Below are positions 1 to 6,186 of a DNA stretch of 11,188 bases, one piece after another. Source of the stretch: Flavobacteriaceae bacterium (lineage in GTDB: Bacteria; Bacteroidota; Bacteroidia; Flavobacteriales; Flavobacteriaceae); the NCBI GenBank assembly GCA_013042825.1, contig JABDPL010000258.1, forward strand, positions 1 to 11,188, read 5' to 3'. The notes under the pieces were generated by a model. It did no database searches. It saw only the letters and a list, made by a program, of their open reading frames with translations, and was not told where the DNA came from. The translations under genes were made by a program, and so were the position numbers. Each line of letters begins with the position of its first letter. Within the stretch, counting starts at the first letter, position 1.

Positions 1-1
1 C

Positions 2-334
2 ACCGGTATTATCGTTAGTTGCCAGGATCAGAAATCTCAGCATAAGAACCTCGAAAAAGCCTTAAAGGTCCTCCGGTCGAGGCTTTACGAAGCTGAATTG
101 CAGAAAAAACTTGCTGAAGACTCCGCCCGAAGAAAAAGCATGGTGAGTTCAGGAGATAGAAGTGCGAAGATCAGGACCTACAATTATCCGCAGGGCCGTG
201 TTACCGATCACAGGATTGGCCTGACGCTATACGACCTCTCGAATATCATCAATGGGGATATTCAAAAATTGATAGATGAACTCATGTTAGCAGAGAATAC
301 AGAGAAGCTCAAAGCCGATAATGAGGTATTATAA
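2..334 (+). CDS. prfA: Peptide chain release factor 1, C-terminal part (5' end outside the window)
   Basis: Release factor 1 recognises UAA and UAG in the ribosomal A site and triggers hydrolysis of peptidyl-tRNA. Only the last 110 codons are present; the reading frame is open to the left edge, so the gene begins outside the window. Full-length RF1 is about 355-360 residues, so roughly the last third is seen. The visible part starts just after the expected position of the catalytic GGQ loop. It contains the SQHKN segment, a KALKVLRSRL helix, and the diagnostic block SGDRSAKIRTYNYPQGRVTDHRIG followed in pieces by LTLYDLSNIINGD. RTYNYPQ with VTDHR is typical of RF1/RF2, and the rest favours RF1. 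A TTG at 98 is not the start, because the homology continues upstream of it. The last 14 bases overlap the next gene, so the two are probably cotranscribed. Confidence 0.96.
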   Translation, partial: TGIIVSCQDQKSQHKNLEKALKVLRSRLYEAELQKKLAEDSARRKSMVSSGDRSAKIRTYNYPQGRVTDHRIGLTLYDLSNIINGDIQKLIDELMLAENTEKLKADNEVL

Positions 335-932
335 ATCTTTTTTAAGAACACTTAAGCACATAACTGGTATCGTTTTAGTACTAGTTATGACTCAGGTATT
401 TTGGTCCTGCAAGAAGTCTTCAGAGAAGGATAAGATAACAGAACCCAAAACTAACCAAATCGAGGAAGAACCGGTTCTGAGTCCGATTACCGGAAAGGCC
501 TGTAAGTTTGAGATGGCATTACAAACCGATGAATTCATCCGTGAGATCGATACCCTAAAAGGCTATGAATGGGATGATAAAACCAAATCGGCTCATCTGA
601 TGTTGAATGATCATTGGAGACTGACGCTGCGACGCGGTGGTTGCGATCATTTTGAACTATCGGCCACATTCCTCTACGACAGGACCCTGGAATTCGAATC
701 TAACCGGGAAATGATTTTTGACCAGGCCAAATGGATTACCGGATTAATTCCGGAATTTGACAGTGCCATGATAGCCGAGGCCCTGGATTCATCAAAATTC
801 GTGATACAACCGGTAATGGAAGGCCAGTACTACATCAATTTTACCGATGAACGGATGTCAGATTATTATCAGTTTGAATACCAGACCTGGGATGATTCAA
901 CCAAATTTAAAATAGGCCGATATTACGAATAG
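321..932 (+). CDS. Uncharacterised lipoprotein in the prfA-pyrF operon
   Basis: This is a 203-residue protein that I do not recognise. It begins with a basic n-region (R2, K5, R9, K12, H13) and a hydrophobic stretch at about residues 14-28, ending in the lipobox-like V-F-W-S-C with Cys30 as the lipidated residue. KKSSEKDK and an acidic linker follow, as is common in Bacteroidota lipoproteins. The mature domain (about residues 45-203) is mixed alpha/beta, with two further cysteines at about 50 and 98, and matches no domain I know. The ATG at 321 lies inside the end of prfA (14-base overlap), and the stop is two bases before pyrF, so it is translated within the same operon. The overlap and the complete signal peptide support this start. 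Membrane anchoring is inferred from the lipobox; function is unknown. Confidence 0.8.
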   Translation: MRYYKSFLRTLKHITGIVLVLVMTQVFWSCKKSSEKDKITEPKTNQIEEEPVLSPITGKACKFEMALQTDEFIREIDTLKGYEWDDKTKSAHLMLNDHWRLTLRRGGCDHFELSATFLYDRTLEFESNREMIFDQAKWITGLIPEFDSAMIAEALDSSKFVIQPVMEGQYYINFTDERMSDYYQFEYQTWDDSTKFKIGRYYE

Positions 933-934
933 TT

Positions 935-1759
935 GTGCATAGCAAACAAATTACAGAGCAAATACGGTTAAAAAAATCTTTCCTCTGCGTTGGTTTAGAC
1001 GTAGACCTGGAAAAAATCCCGAAACATCTGGTCGATCTTGAAGATCCCATTTTTGCATTTAACAAGGCTATAATTGATGCTACGCATGATCTTTGTGTGG
1101 CCTACAAACCGAATACAGCATTTTATGAGGCATACGGAATTAAAGGGTGGAAGGCGTTAAATAAGACCATTGATTATTTAAACTCTAACTTTCCGGACCA
1201 TTTCACCATAGCCGATGCCAAACGCGGGGATATTGGGAACACGAGTTCCAGGTATGCCAAAGCCTTCTTTGAGGACCTGGGTTTCGACAGTATAACAGTT
1301 GCACCATATATGGGTAAGGATTCGGTGGAACCTTTCCTGGCCTATAAAGGGAAGTATACCATCTTGTTAGCCTTGACCTCAAATGAGGGCGCATTTGATC
1401 TTCAAACAAAATCCATCGGTTCAGATTCGTTGTATGAGGAGGTGATAAAGGTATCGAAAGGCTGGGAAAACAGTGAGAACCTGATGTATGTTGTAGGTGC
1501 AACAAAAGCGGAGTTTTTGGCTGACATACGGAAAATTATTCCTGATAGTTTCCTTCTGGTCCCTGGTGTGGGAGCCCAGGGTGGCAGCCTTGAGGAGGTT
1601 TGTAAATACGGAATGAATAATGATGTAGGCCTGCTGGTAAATTCTTCCAGAGGCATTCTTTATGCCTCGTCCGGAACAGATTTTGAAGAAGCTGCCCGTC
1701 AGAAAGCGAAACAGCTACAAAGCCAAATGAAATCTATACTGGAATCTAGTTTAGAATAA
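935..1759 (+). CDS. pyrF: Orotidine 5'-phosphate decarboxylase (type 2)
   Basis: This cytoplasmic enzyme decarboxylates orotidine 5'-monophosphate to UMP, the last step of de novo pyrimidine synthesis. The 274-residue length fits the longer subfamily 2 of bacterial enzymes. Visible signatures are FLCVGLD at residues 17-22, the catalytic ADAKRGDIGNT segment (D94, K96, D99), and the phosphate-binding segments LVPGVGAQGG (about 208-217) and NSSRG (236-240). The start is the GTG at 935, because HSKQITEQI..KKSFLCVGLD matches the usual N-terminus of flavobacterial PyrF and no ATG fits. There is no clear Shine-Dalgarno sequence; the start is two bases after the upstream stop, so translational coupling is likely. 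The 3' end overlaps a convergent small gene by 14 bases, and no terminator is visible between them. Confidence 0.96.
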   Translation: MHSKQITEQIRLKKSFLCVGLDVDLEKIPKHLVDLEDPIFAFNKAIIDATHDLCVAYKPNTAFYEAYGIKGWKALNKTIDYLNSNFPDHFTIADAKRGDIGNTSSRYAKAFFEDLGFDSITVAPYMGKDSVEPFLAYKGKYTILLALTSNEGAFDLQTKSIGSDSLYEEVIKVSKGWENSENLMYVVGATKAEFLADIRKIIPDSFLLVPGVGAQGGSLEEVCKYGMNNDVGLLVNSSRGILYASSGTDFEEAARQKAKQLQSQMKSILESSLE

Positions 1760-1928
1760 ACTCACGTTCCAGGAATTCCAGGCGATTGAGTTCGTCCAGG
1801 AGTTGCAGTGCATGAAATTCAGAAAAATCACTCAAGGCTGAATCAGACTGGCTCCAGTTGTAAGCGTCTTCTAAAAATTTCAAGTATTCCTGTCTCAGGG
1901 ATTCTTTTTTGTCTTGAAGATCAGTCAT
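1746..1928 (-). CDS. Small hypothetical protein, convergent with pyrF
   Basis: This is a small, highly charged, probably all-helical protein of 60 residues beginning MTDLQDKKESLRQEY. It has repeated leucine and aromatic spacing that could form a helical hairpin or coiled coil. The layout (Lys/Gln-rich start, a Tyr-x2-Phe/Leu helix, a Ser-Asp-rich turn, then an ALQLLDELNRLE helix) faintly recalls the small Lacal_2735-type proteins of Flavobacteria. That is an impression from memory, not a search result. I chose the ATG at 1928 because AGGTGA lies about a dozen bases upstream. An in-frame ATG at 1964 would give 72 residues. The last 14 bases overlap the end of pyrF on the other strand. A strong minus-strand terminator lies upstream, so expression needs either its own promoter between about 1930 and 1988 or readthrough. 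Confidence 0.55.
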   Translation of the reverse strand: MTDLQDKKESLRQEYLKFLEDAYNWSQSDSALSDFSEFHALQLLDELNRLEFLEREFILN

Positions 1929-1988
1929 GCGAATTAATTTCACCTTAAAATACTGAAGTTGCATTTTATCGCAAGTTAAAATATTCCT

Positions 1989-2018
1989 AAAAAAAAGTCG
2001 ACCGTAAAACGATCGACC
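1989..2018 (-). terminator. Strong intrinsic terminator read leftward
   Basis: Read on the minus strand, an 8-bp stem (GTCGATCG / CGGTCGAC, arms at 2017-2010 and 2004-1997) closes a five-base loop and is followed by eight T (1996-1989). The one imperfect pair is C/A on the plus strand but becomes a G-U wobble in minus-strand RNA. Only the minus orientation has a U tract, so the structure works for leftward transcripts only. No gene lies to its right on that strand in the window, so it ends either a small RNA or a leader of the gene at 1746-1928. Confidence 0.75.
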
Positions 2019-2020
2019 CG

Positions 2021-2044
2021 ACTAACTAACTTGTACTAACTAAC
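2021..2044. repeat. Direct repeat of ACTAACTAAC
   Basis: Two exact copies of ACTAACTAAC (2021-2030 and 2035-2044) are separated by TTGT, and a partial third copy (ACTAAC) lies at 2065-2070. The repeat sits next to the terminator stem inside the candidate minus-strand RNA, where it would read as unstructured GTTAGTTAGT tracts. Its role is unknown. Confidence 0.7.
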
Positions 2045-2084
2045 CCAAATAATACAATGTAATGACTAACGCTGTATTACCATA

Positions 2085-2112
2085 CAAAGTAAGCTATTCT
2101 GATACTGGATAA
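2085..2112 (-). promoter_or_regulatory. Candidate minus-strand promoter for the small RNA
   Basis: The minus strand reads TTACTTTG at 2092-2085, one mismatch from the Bacteroidota -7 consensus TAnnTTTG. A TTA at 2112-2110 lies 17 bases upstream, where TTG is expected for the -33 element. The start would then fall near G2081-G2080, at the base of the first hairpin. The -33 match is weak. Confidence 0.35.
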
Positions 2113-2172
2113 TGTTATGTTAATATTAGTATATGTTTAAATATCATTTAATAATTTTCAATAAATAAGAAT

Positions 2173-2682
2173 ATGATGAGATCGACCTTTATTGTATTGA
2201 TTTTAAGCCTGGTCTTTAATTCCAGCTGGGCCCAGGCTGAGGACAATTGTGCCTGTTGCGAGGACCAGCACAGGCAATTTGATTTTTGGTTGGGAAAATG
2301 GAAAGTCACCAATCCAGATGGTTCTTTTGCCGGTAAGAATGAGATCATGAAGATCCAGGATAGTTGTGTGATTCAGGAAAACTGGACCAGTGCCCAATCC
2401 GGGTATACGGGAACCAGCTATAACTTCTACAACTCCAGCACCGACCTTTGGGAGCAACTCTGGATTGACAACCAGGGGCAGAGTTTGCACATGAGCGGTA
2501 AACGCATTGCAAATAAAATGGTGTTGAAGACTGACGATCTCACCAATGAAAAAGGCCGCTCATTTTTTCATCGGATTTCATGGACCAAAAACGAAGATGG
2601 CTCTGTCAGGCAACTCTGGGAAACCGTAACCGGAACTGAGGTTACGGTAGCATTTGACGGACTTTACAAAAAGGAGGAATAA
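2173..2682 (+). CDS. Secreted DUF1579-like protein
   Basis: This is a 169-residue exported protein of unknown function. Residues 1-22 form a signal peptide (hydrophobic FIVLILSLVF, then SSWAQA as a likely signal peptidase I site). The mature part starts with a cysteine cluster, C26-A-C28-C29, and then FDFWLGKWKV at about residues 37-46. That segment, with later G-T-S-Y-N-F-Y, W-x-Q-x-W-x-D-N-x-G and a final F-D-G-x-Y strand, is the pattern of DUF1579-type, lipocalin-like small beta-barrels often found in Bacteroidota. The assignment is by recollection of the family pattern. The start is the first of two adjacent ATGs (2173 and 2176); the leader is A/T-rich without a Shine-Dalgarno sequence. 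A weak -7-like TATGTTTA lies at 2132-2139. The gene has its own leader and appears to be monocistronic. Confidence 0.82.
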   Translation: MMRSTFIVLILSLVFNSSWAQAEDNCACCEDQHRQFDFWLGKWKVTNPDGSFAGKNEIMKIQDSCVIQENWTSAQSGYTGTSYNFYNSSTDLWEQLWIDNQGQSLHMSGKRIANKMVLKTDDLTNEKGRSFFHRISWTKNEDGSVRQLWETVTGTEVTVAFDGLYKKEE

Positions 2683-2761
2683 CAAATCTCTTATCAGCCG
2701 GATAATAATTTAGCATGATATTTGTTACTTTAGGTGCGAAACCCATTTATATGTTTTGACC

Positions 2762-3907
2762 ATGAGAAGAGTTGGTTTGTTGATTAGGGGTTGGGGAATC
2801 CTATTTGGTGTTTTAATATTTGTGATGAATGCCGCCACTGCTCAAATTAGAATTTCGGAAGAAATTAAACCTTCGGAAATCGTAACTACTGATAGCCATA
2901 AACTTTATTTGATCGATTTCTGGGCGACCTGGTGCGGACCGTGCATTAGTGCGAAGAAGTACCTGGAGGTGCTGCAGAAACATTATCCCGAAGAATTATA
3001 CATTCTTTCACTTACCCAGGAAACACCTGATGTAGTGCGGAAATTTCTTAATAAACATAAAACAGGTTTAGCCATAGCGATCGATTATGACAAGGAGAAC
3101 TTTACCAAACATGGAATAAGAAGCTTACCCAATAGCATCATGTTCTCCGGTAATGGAGAGTTGATTTGGAAAGGCCATCCTTCAGATTTGAGTAAAAGTG
3201 CAATTGAAGGGTTCCTTACGGGAACGAACGCTGAAGTGAGACGCGAAGAATTTATTGTTCTGGAGGCCTATAAAAGAGTTACAGAAAATGATTTTCGGGA
3301 ACCAGTGCCCGAAAATGAAATCGAAATTACGGCAATTGAAAACGGTCCGGATATCCTGGAATTTGACACCCTTAAGGATTTTACTACCTATACGGGCAAC
3401 CTGATCAGTATACTGGCGTATTTAACCGGGGTGTCTAATCAGCAGGTGCATCTATCGCCTGGGGTGAAAAACCAATTTTACAAAATAGCAGTTAAACAGG
3501 GAAGCCGTAAGGAAAAGAACCTGGTCAAGCATGTCATGAGGCAACTCAAGATAAGATATGAATACAATAGTGTAAAGGGAGAGGCATTGGTGCTTGATTC
3601 AGAGCATCCCAATCTTTGGAATACAGAGCAGATCGACTGGGGGGAAGATAATCCGAAATATCTTATAGACGATACCCAGATCCAGGCCGATAATGTAACC
3701 TTTAAGGATATGAAATACAGACTGGGGTATTTGCTGGAAATTCCGGTGATGGGAAATATCGATTCCGAAGATTCTGAACACGACTGGCAGGTGCATTACA
3801 GGTACTATCAACTGATGCAATCTGACCTGCTGGATAATTATGGCATTTCCGCAGAAAAAAAGTTAATGACCTACCCCGTTTACATCGTACAAAAAAAGGC
3901 CCCCTGA
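2762..3907 (+). CDS. Exported TlpA-like thioredoxin-fold protein with DUF3738-like C-terminal domain
   Basis: This 381-residue protein is likely periplasmic. Residues 1-27 form a signal peptide (MRR, a hydrophobic core, AATA-Q). Residues about 33-152 are a thioredoxin fold: LIDFWATWCGPC carries the redox pair C58 and C61, and a cis-proline loop is seen at SLPNS (P123). This is typical of TlpA/ResA-type thiol-disulfide proteins. The C-terminal half (about 190-381) starts with a segment NLISILAYLTGV and continues through ILxxLLxxF-like helices (HVMRQLKIRYEYN). It resembles DUF3738 domains found fused to TlpA in Bacteroidota, an assignment from memory. A TTG at 2756 would add two residues, but the ATG at 2762 is preferred. 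The stop codon lies in the loop of the terminator that follows. No partner cytochrome or CcdA gene is nearby, so the redox client is unknown. Confidence 0.87.
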   Translation: MRRVGLLIRGWGILFGVLIFVMNAATAQIRISEEIKPSEIVTTDSHKLYLIDFWATWCGPCISAKKYLEVLQKHYPEELYILSLTQETPDVVRKFLNKHKTGLAIAIDYDKENFTKHGIRSLPNSIMFSGNGELIWKGHPSDLSKSAIEGFLTGTNAEVRREEFIVLEAYKRVTENDFREPVPENEIEITAIENGPDILEFDTLKDFTTYTGNLISILAYLTGVSNQQVHLSPGVKNQFYKIAVKQGSRKEKNLVKHVMRQLKIRYEYNSVKGEALVLDSEHPNLWNTEQIDWGEDNPKYLIDDTQIQADNVTFKDMKYRLGYLLEIPVMGNIDSEDSEHDWQVHYRYYQLMQSDLLDNYGISAEKKLMTYPVYIVQKKAP

Positions 3908-3919
3908 GGAGGCCTTTTT
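3893..3919. terminator. Bidirectional intrinsic terminator
   Basis: A 9-bp perfect stem, AAAAAGGCC (3893-3901) with GGCCTTTTT (3911-3919), has A runs on one side and T runs on the other, so it can act on both strands. It lies between the convergent thioredoxin-fold and OmpA-family genes. The TGA stop of the rightward gene (3905-3907) sits in the loop. Confidence 0.88.
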
Positions 3920-3938
3920 AAATCAAAGATTGAGAGTC

Positions 3939-5036
3939 TTAGTTGTTAATTACTCGGAATTCAGTCCTTCTGTTTCTTTGATGCTCATTTTCTGAACAAT
4001 CCACTCCATTTGAACAACGATTAACCAATCTTGTTTCTCCGTACCCCTTGGCAGTCAGTCTGCTTCTGGAGATTCCTTTTGAAACCAGGTAATTCACAAC
4101 TGAATTAGCACGTTGCTGTGATAATGACATATTGTAGCTGTCGTTACCTCTTGAATCGGTATGTGACATGATCTCAATGCTAACGGGCTTGTCATTAAGT
4201 ATTGGTAGTAATCTTTCATCGATTACACGCTTAGATGCAGGTGTAAGTCTTGCACTAGCTAATTCATAGAAAATTGGAAGTGGAGTAGCATTTAACAATG
4301 CACAGTCTATCTCTTCCCAGCTTGTGATACCACCTTTCTTGCTCAATACCGTACGGGTAACCGTTTCTGATCTGGCAGGAACAGTTGTAGTTCGTGTTGA
4401 GGCAGGCGTATCAAGCACCTGACGCTTGATCGTAGCGTATTCCGCAGGAATCACGATCTCCTCAACTCGTGCAGGAGTCTTGATCACACGCTTTTTGTAA
4501 GTAGCGTTTTGAGGCCCTACCGGAGAGCTTGATGTAGTTGCATCGTTCGCCAATGTAGTGAAAGACACATCTGAAAATTGAGCAGGGTACTCTACAAAAC
4601 ATGCAACAACACAATCTTCCTTATTCGGAGAATCACATTCTTCCAATTGCTTATACTCCCATCCGGAAGTCTTTGGATAAATCTCAAATGTCCGGGTGTC
4701 GCTTCCAAAAGAAGCCGGTACTACTGAAAGATCATTGCGCCCTTCTTTTGATACATAAGGCACATCAATTGTTTCGTATGTAGCAGGAACATAGACAAAT
4801 TTCTTTGAAGCCTCTTTAACAAGTACTTCTTCTGTTACAGTTCTGTAAGTTGCAGGAACTACCTCAAGAGTAGTATAAGCAGGATAAACCTGGATGGTTT
4901 CTTCAACTTCGCTGAACTCATCTTTTGTAATACATTTTACGTAACATTTTCCCGGATCGGGATTGTCTGGCAAATTTTGCGCAGACATAAAACTGATTCC
5001 TACGCATACGCACAGGAACGCTAAAATTTGTTTCAT
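3939..5036 (-). CDS. OmpA-family outer membrane/peptidoglycan-binding protein with PA-repeat region
   Basis: This is a 365-residue exported protein. Residues 1-20 are a signal peptide (MKQILAFLCVCVG..MSAQ). Residues about 250-362 are an OmpA C-terminal domain: FYELASARLT, the HTDSRGNDSYN loop (D294), LSQQRANSVVNYL, GYGE and NRRTEF (R356/R357). The conserved Asp and Arg are those that hold diaminopimelate in peptidoglycan. There is no OmpA-type beta-barrel sequence. Instead, residues 31-245 hold two cysteine-bounded blocks (C31-C134 and C142-C245) filled with imperfect 23-residue repeats of the form PA-x7-PA-x-Y-x-T. The protein therefore probably sits in the periplasm or at the outer membrane, tethered to the cell wall. 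It converges on the thioredoxin-fold gene and shares its terminator; upstream it diverges from the PqqB-like gene. No clear -7 box for it was found on the minus strand. Confidence 0.92.
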   Translation of the reverse strand: MKQILAFLCVCVGISFMSAQNLPDNPDPGKCYVKCITKDEFSEVEETIQVYPAYTTLEVVPATYRTVTEEVLVKEASKKFVYVPATYETIDVPYVSKEGRNDLSVVPASFGSDTRTFEIYPKTSGWEYKQLEECDSPNKEDCVVACFVEYPAQFSDVSFTTLANDATTSSSPVGPQNATYKKRVIKTPARVEEIVIPAEYATIKRQVLDTPASTRTTTVPARSETVTRTVLSKKGGITSWEEIDCALLNATPLPIFYELASARLTPASKRVIDERLLPILNDKPVSIEIMSHTDSRGNDSYNMSLSQQRANSVVNYLVSKGISRSRLTAKGYGETRLVNRCSNGVDCSENEHQRNRRTEFRVINN

Positions 5037-5056
5037 GATAAACTAATAGTTAATGG

Positions 5057-5153
5057 TTAATAAATTAATTTAGACCCTAATTTTGTAATGTTATTAGCAT
5101 TCGAGTTAATAAGGGATAGAGGATTAACTCATTAAATAAGACCCCCTAATTTG
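5057..5153. repeat. Imperfect direct repeat in the divergent promoter region
   Basis: Two similar stretches lie at 5057-5085 and 5124-5153. Both begin TTAA, share ATTAA and AGA, and end in CCCTAATTT(T)G; about 22 of 28 aligned positions agree. The first ends in a perfect -7 box; the second ends on the TTG start of the next gene. It could be a duplicated promoter or an operator pair serving the two divergent genes. Confidence 0.5.
5078..5085 (+). promoter_or_regulatory. Candidate -7 box for the PqqB-like gene
   Basis: TAATTTTG matches the Bacteroidota -7 consensus TAnnTTTG exactly. The expected -33 TTG is replaced by TTA at 5057-5059, 18 bases upstream. Transcription would start near 5090, leaving a leader of about 60 nt before the TTG start codon. 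Confidence 0.4.
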
Positions 5154-6134
5154 ATTAAGTCACATATATTTTCAACTTTTTTTCTGATCCTTAAGAATGG
5201 AGCGGTTTTAGCGTTGATGGTTTGCTCGGTCCTGCTCATTTGTTCCTGTGAAAATTCCAAATTGAAAGAGACCGGGATAAACGGCCAGTTCATTCAGGTT
5301 TTGGGTGTTGCTCAGGATGGCGGTTATCCACATATCAATTATGATGAAGAGTGGAAAAATTTCCTGGAGGGAAATATTTCCAGGGAACTGGTCGTAAGTC
5401 TGGGCCTCATAGACAAGGAATCAGGGCAAAGATGGTTATTCGAGGCCACGCCTGATATGCCCCGGCAACTGCATATGCTGAATTCGTCCTTGAAAAGCGA
5501 GAAGAACATCGTTGATGGTGTGTTCCTCACCCATGCACATATCGGGCATTATACCGGTCTCATGTATTTCGGACGTGAAGCCATGGGTGCCAGGGGAGTT
5601 CCTGTTTTTGCCATGCCAAAGATGAAAGATTTCCTTGAAAACAATGGTCCCTGGAGTCAGTTGGTTACATTAAAAAATATCGAGATCAATCCTATACTCG
5701 GCGATTCTGTATGTAGGCTCAACGATCAGTTGTCTGTGATCCCCTTTACAGTGCCTCACAGGGATGAATTTTCAGAGACTGTTGGTTTCAAGATCATGGG
5801 CCCCGAACGTTCGGCCTTATTTATCCCGGATATCAACAAGTGGGAATTATGGGAGCGATCGATCATTGAGGAGGTCAGGGCCGTTGATTATGCATTTCTT
5901 GATGCTACATTCTTCAAAGATGGTGAGATCAACAGACCCATGACCGAGGTGCCGCACCCCTTCATCGAAGAGACTATGAGCTTATTTCAGGATCAACCTG
6001 AAGAGGTGAGATCAAAGATCATTTTTATTCACTTTAACCATAGTAATCCCGTTCTTTGGGATAAGAGATTAGGGGATAGTTTGAATGTTCTGGGGTATCG
6101 ATTTGCAAAAACTGGGGATCGCTTTCCATTATAA
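5151..6134 (+). CDS. PqqB-like metallo-beta-lactamase-fold lipoprotein
   Basis: This 327-residue protein carries a metallo-beta-lactamase fold of the PqqB-like type. Residues 1-32 are a lipoprotein signal ending in L-I-C-S-C33. LGVAQDGGYP (51-60) matches the PqqB-like start, and LTHAHIGHYTGL (126-137) gives a metal motif H128-x-H130-x-G-H133. Then follow VPHRDE (H203), a PDINKWE segment (D227), LDATFF (D251), EVPHPFIE (H269) and IHFNHSNP (H294, H297), all of which match the PqqB-like family as I remember it. The usual Asp of HxHxDH is Gly here. No other pqq gene is near, so a role in PQQ synthesis is not supported; a hydrolase or oxidoreductase of unknown substrate is a fairer call. The TTG at 5151 is the only start giving a normal lipoprotein signal. 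An in-frame stop lies at 5133, and the next in-frame ATG (5217) leaves no basic n-region. Confidence 0.85.
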   Translation: MIKSHIFSTFFLILKNGAVLALMVCSVLLICSCENSKLKETGINGQFIQVLGVAQDGGYPHINYDEEWKNFLEGNISRELVVSLGLIDKESGQRWLFEATPDMPRQLHMLNSSLKSEKNIVDGVFLTHAHIGHYTGLMYFGREAMGARGVPVFAMPKMKDFLENNGPWSQLVTLKNIEINPILGDSVCRLNDQLSVIPFTVPHRDEFSETVGFKIMGPERSALFIPDINKWELWERSIIEEVRAVDYAFLDATFFKDGEINRPMTEVPHPFIEETMSLFQDQPEEVRSKIIFIHFNHSNPVLWDKRLGDSLNVLGYRFAKTGDRFPL

Positions 6135-6178
6135 ATGCCATATTCCTTAAAAAAGCGAATGGTTTCTTGAATTATCAG

Positions 6179-6186
6179 TAAATTTG
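6179..6186 (+). promoter_or_regulatory. Candidate -7 box for the mutase gene
   Basis: TAAATTTG matches TAnnTTTG exactly. No TTG lies at the usual -33 distance; a TTG at 6167 is too close. A start near 6192 leaves a leader of about 19 nt before ATG 6211. The upstream in-frame TTG at 6184 falls inside the box, so it cannot be the start codon if this promoter is used. Confidence 0.4.

Larger units (their letters stand above)
1989..2081 (-). ncRNA. Candidate small RNA or attenuated leader of about 90 nt
   Basis: This is inferred, not a known family. The minus strand shows, in order: a -7-like box; a likely start near G2081 or G2080; a hairpin with arms TAATACA (2079-2073) and TGTATTA (2056-2050), extended by three G-U pairs (2081/2048, 2080/2049, 2072/2057) that exist only in minus-strand RNA; two copies of GTTAGTTAGT separated by ACAA; and the U8 terminator. 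No open reading frame longer than about ten codons lies in it. It could be an independent small RNA, or the leader of the downstream small gene controlled by premature termination. Confidence 0.4.

Noticed and set aside
2062..2112. A 16-codon plus-strand open frame in the 1965-2172 gap
   Set aside because: Too short, no ribosome binding site, and it overlaps the minus-strand RNA structures; chance is the better explanation.
2689..2706. Hairpin TTATC-agccg-GATAA after the DUF1579-like gene as a terminator
   Set aside because: The stem is only five pairs and A/T-rich, and no T run follows it.
5151..6134. A PQQ biosynthesis operon built around the PqqB-like gene
   Set aside because: No pqqA, C, D or E-like gene flanks it, and the protein carries a lipoprotein signal and an altered metal motif.
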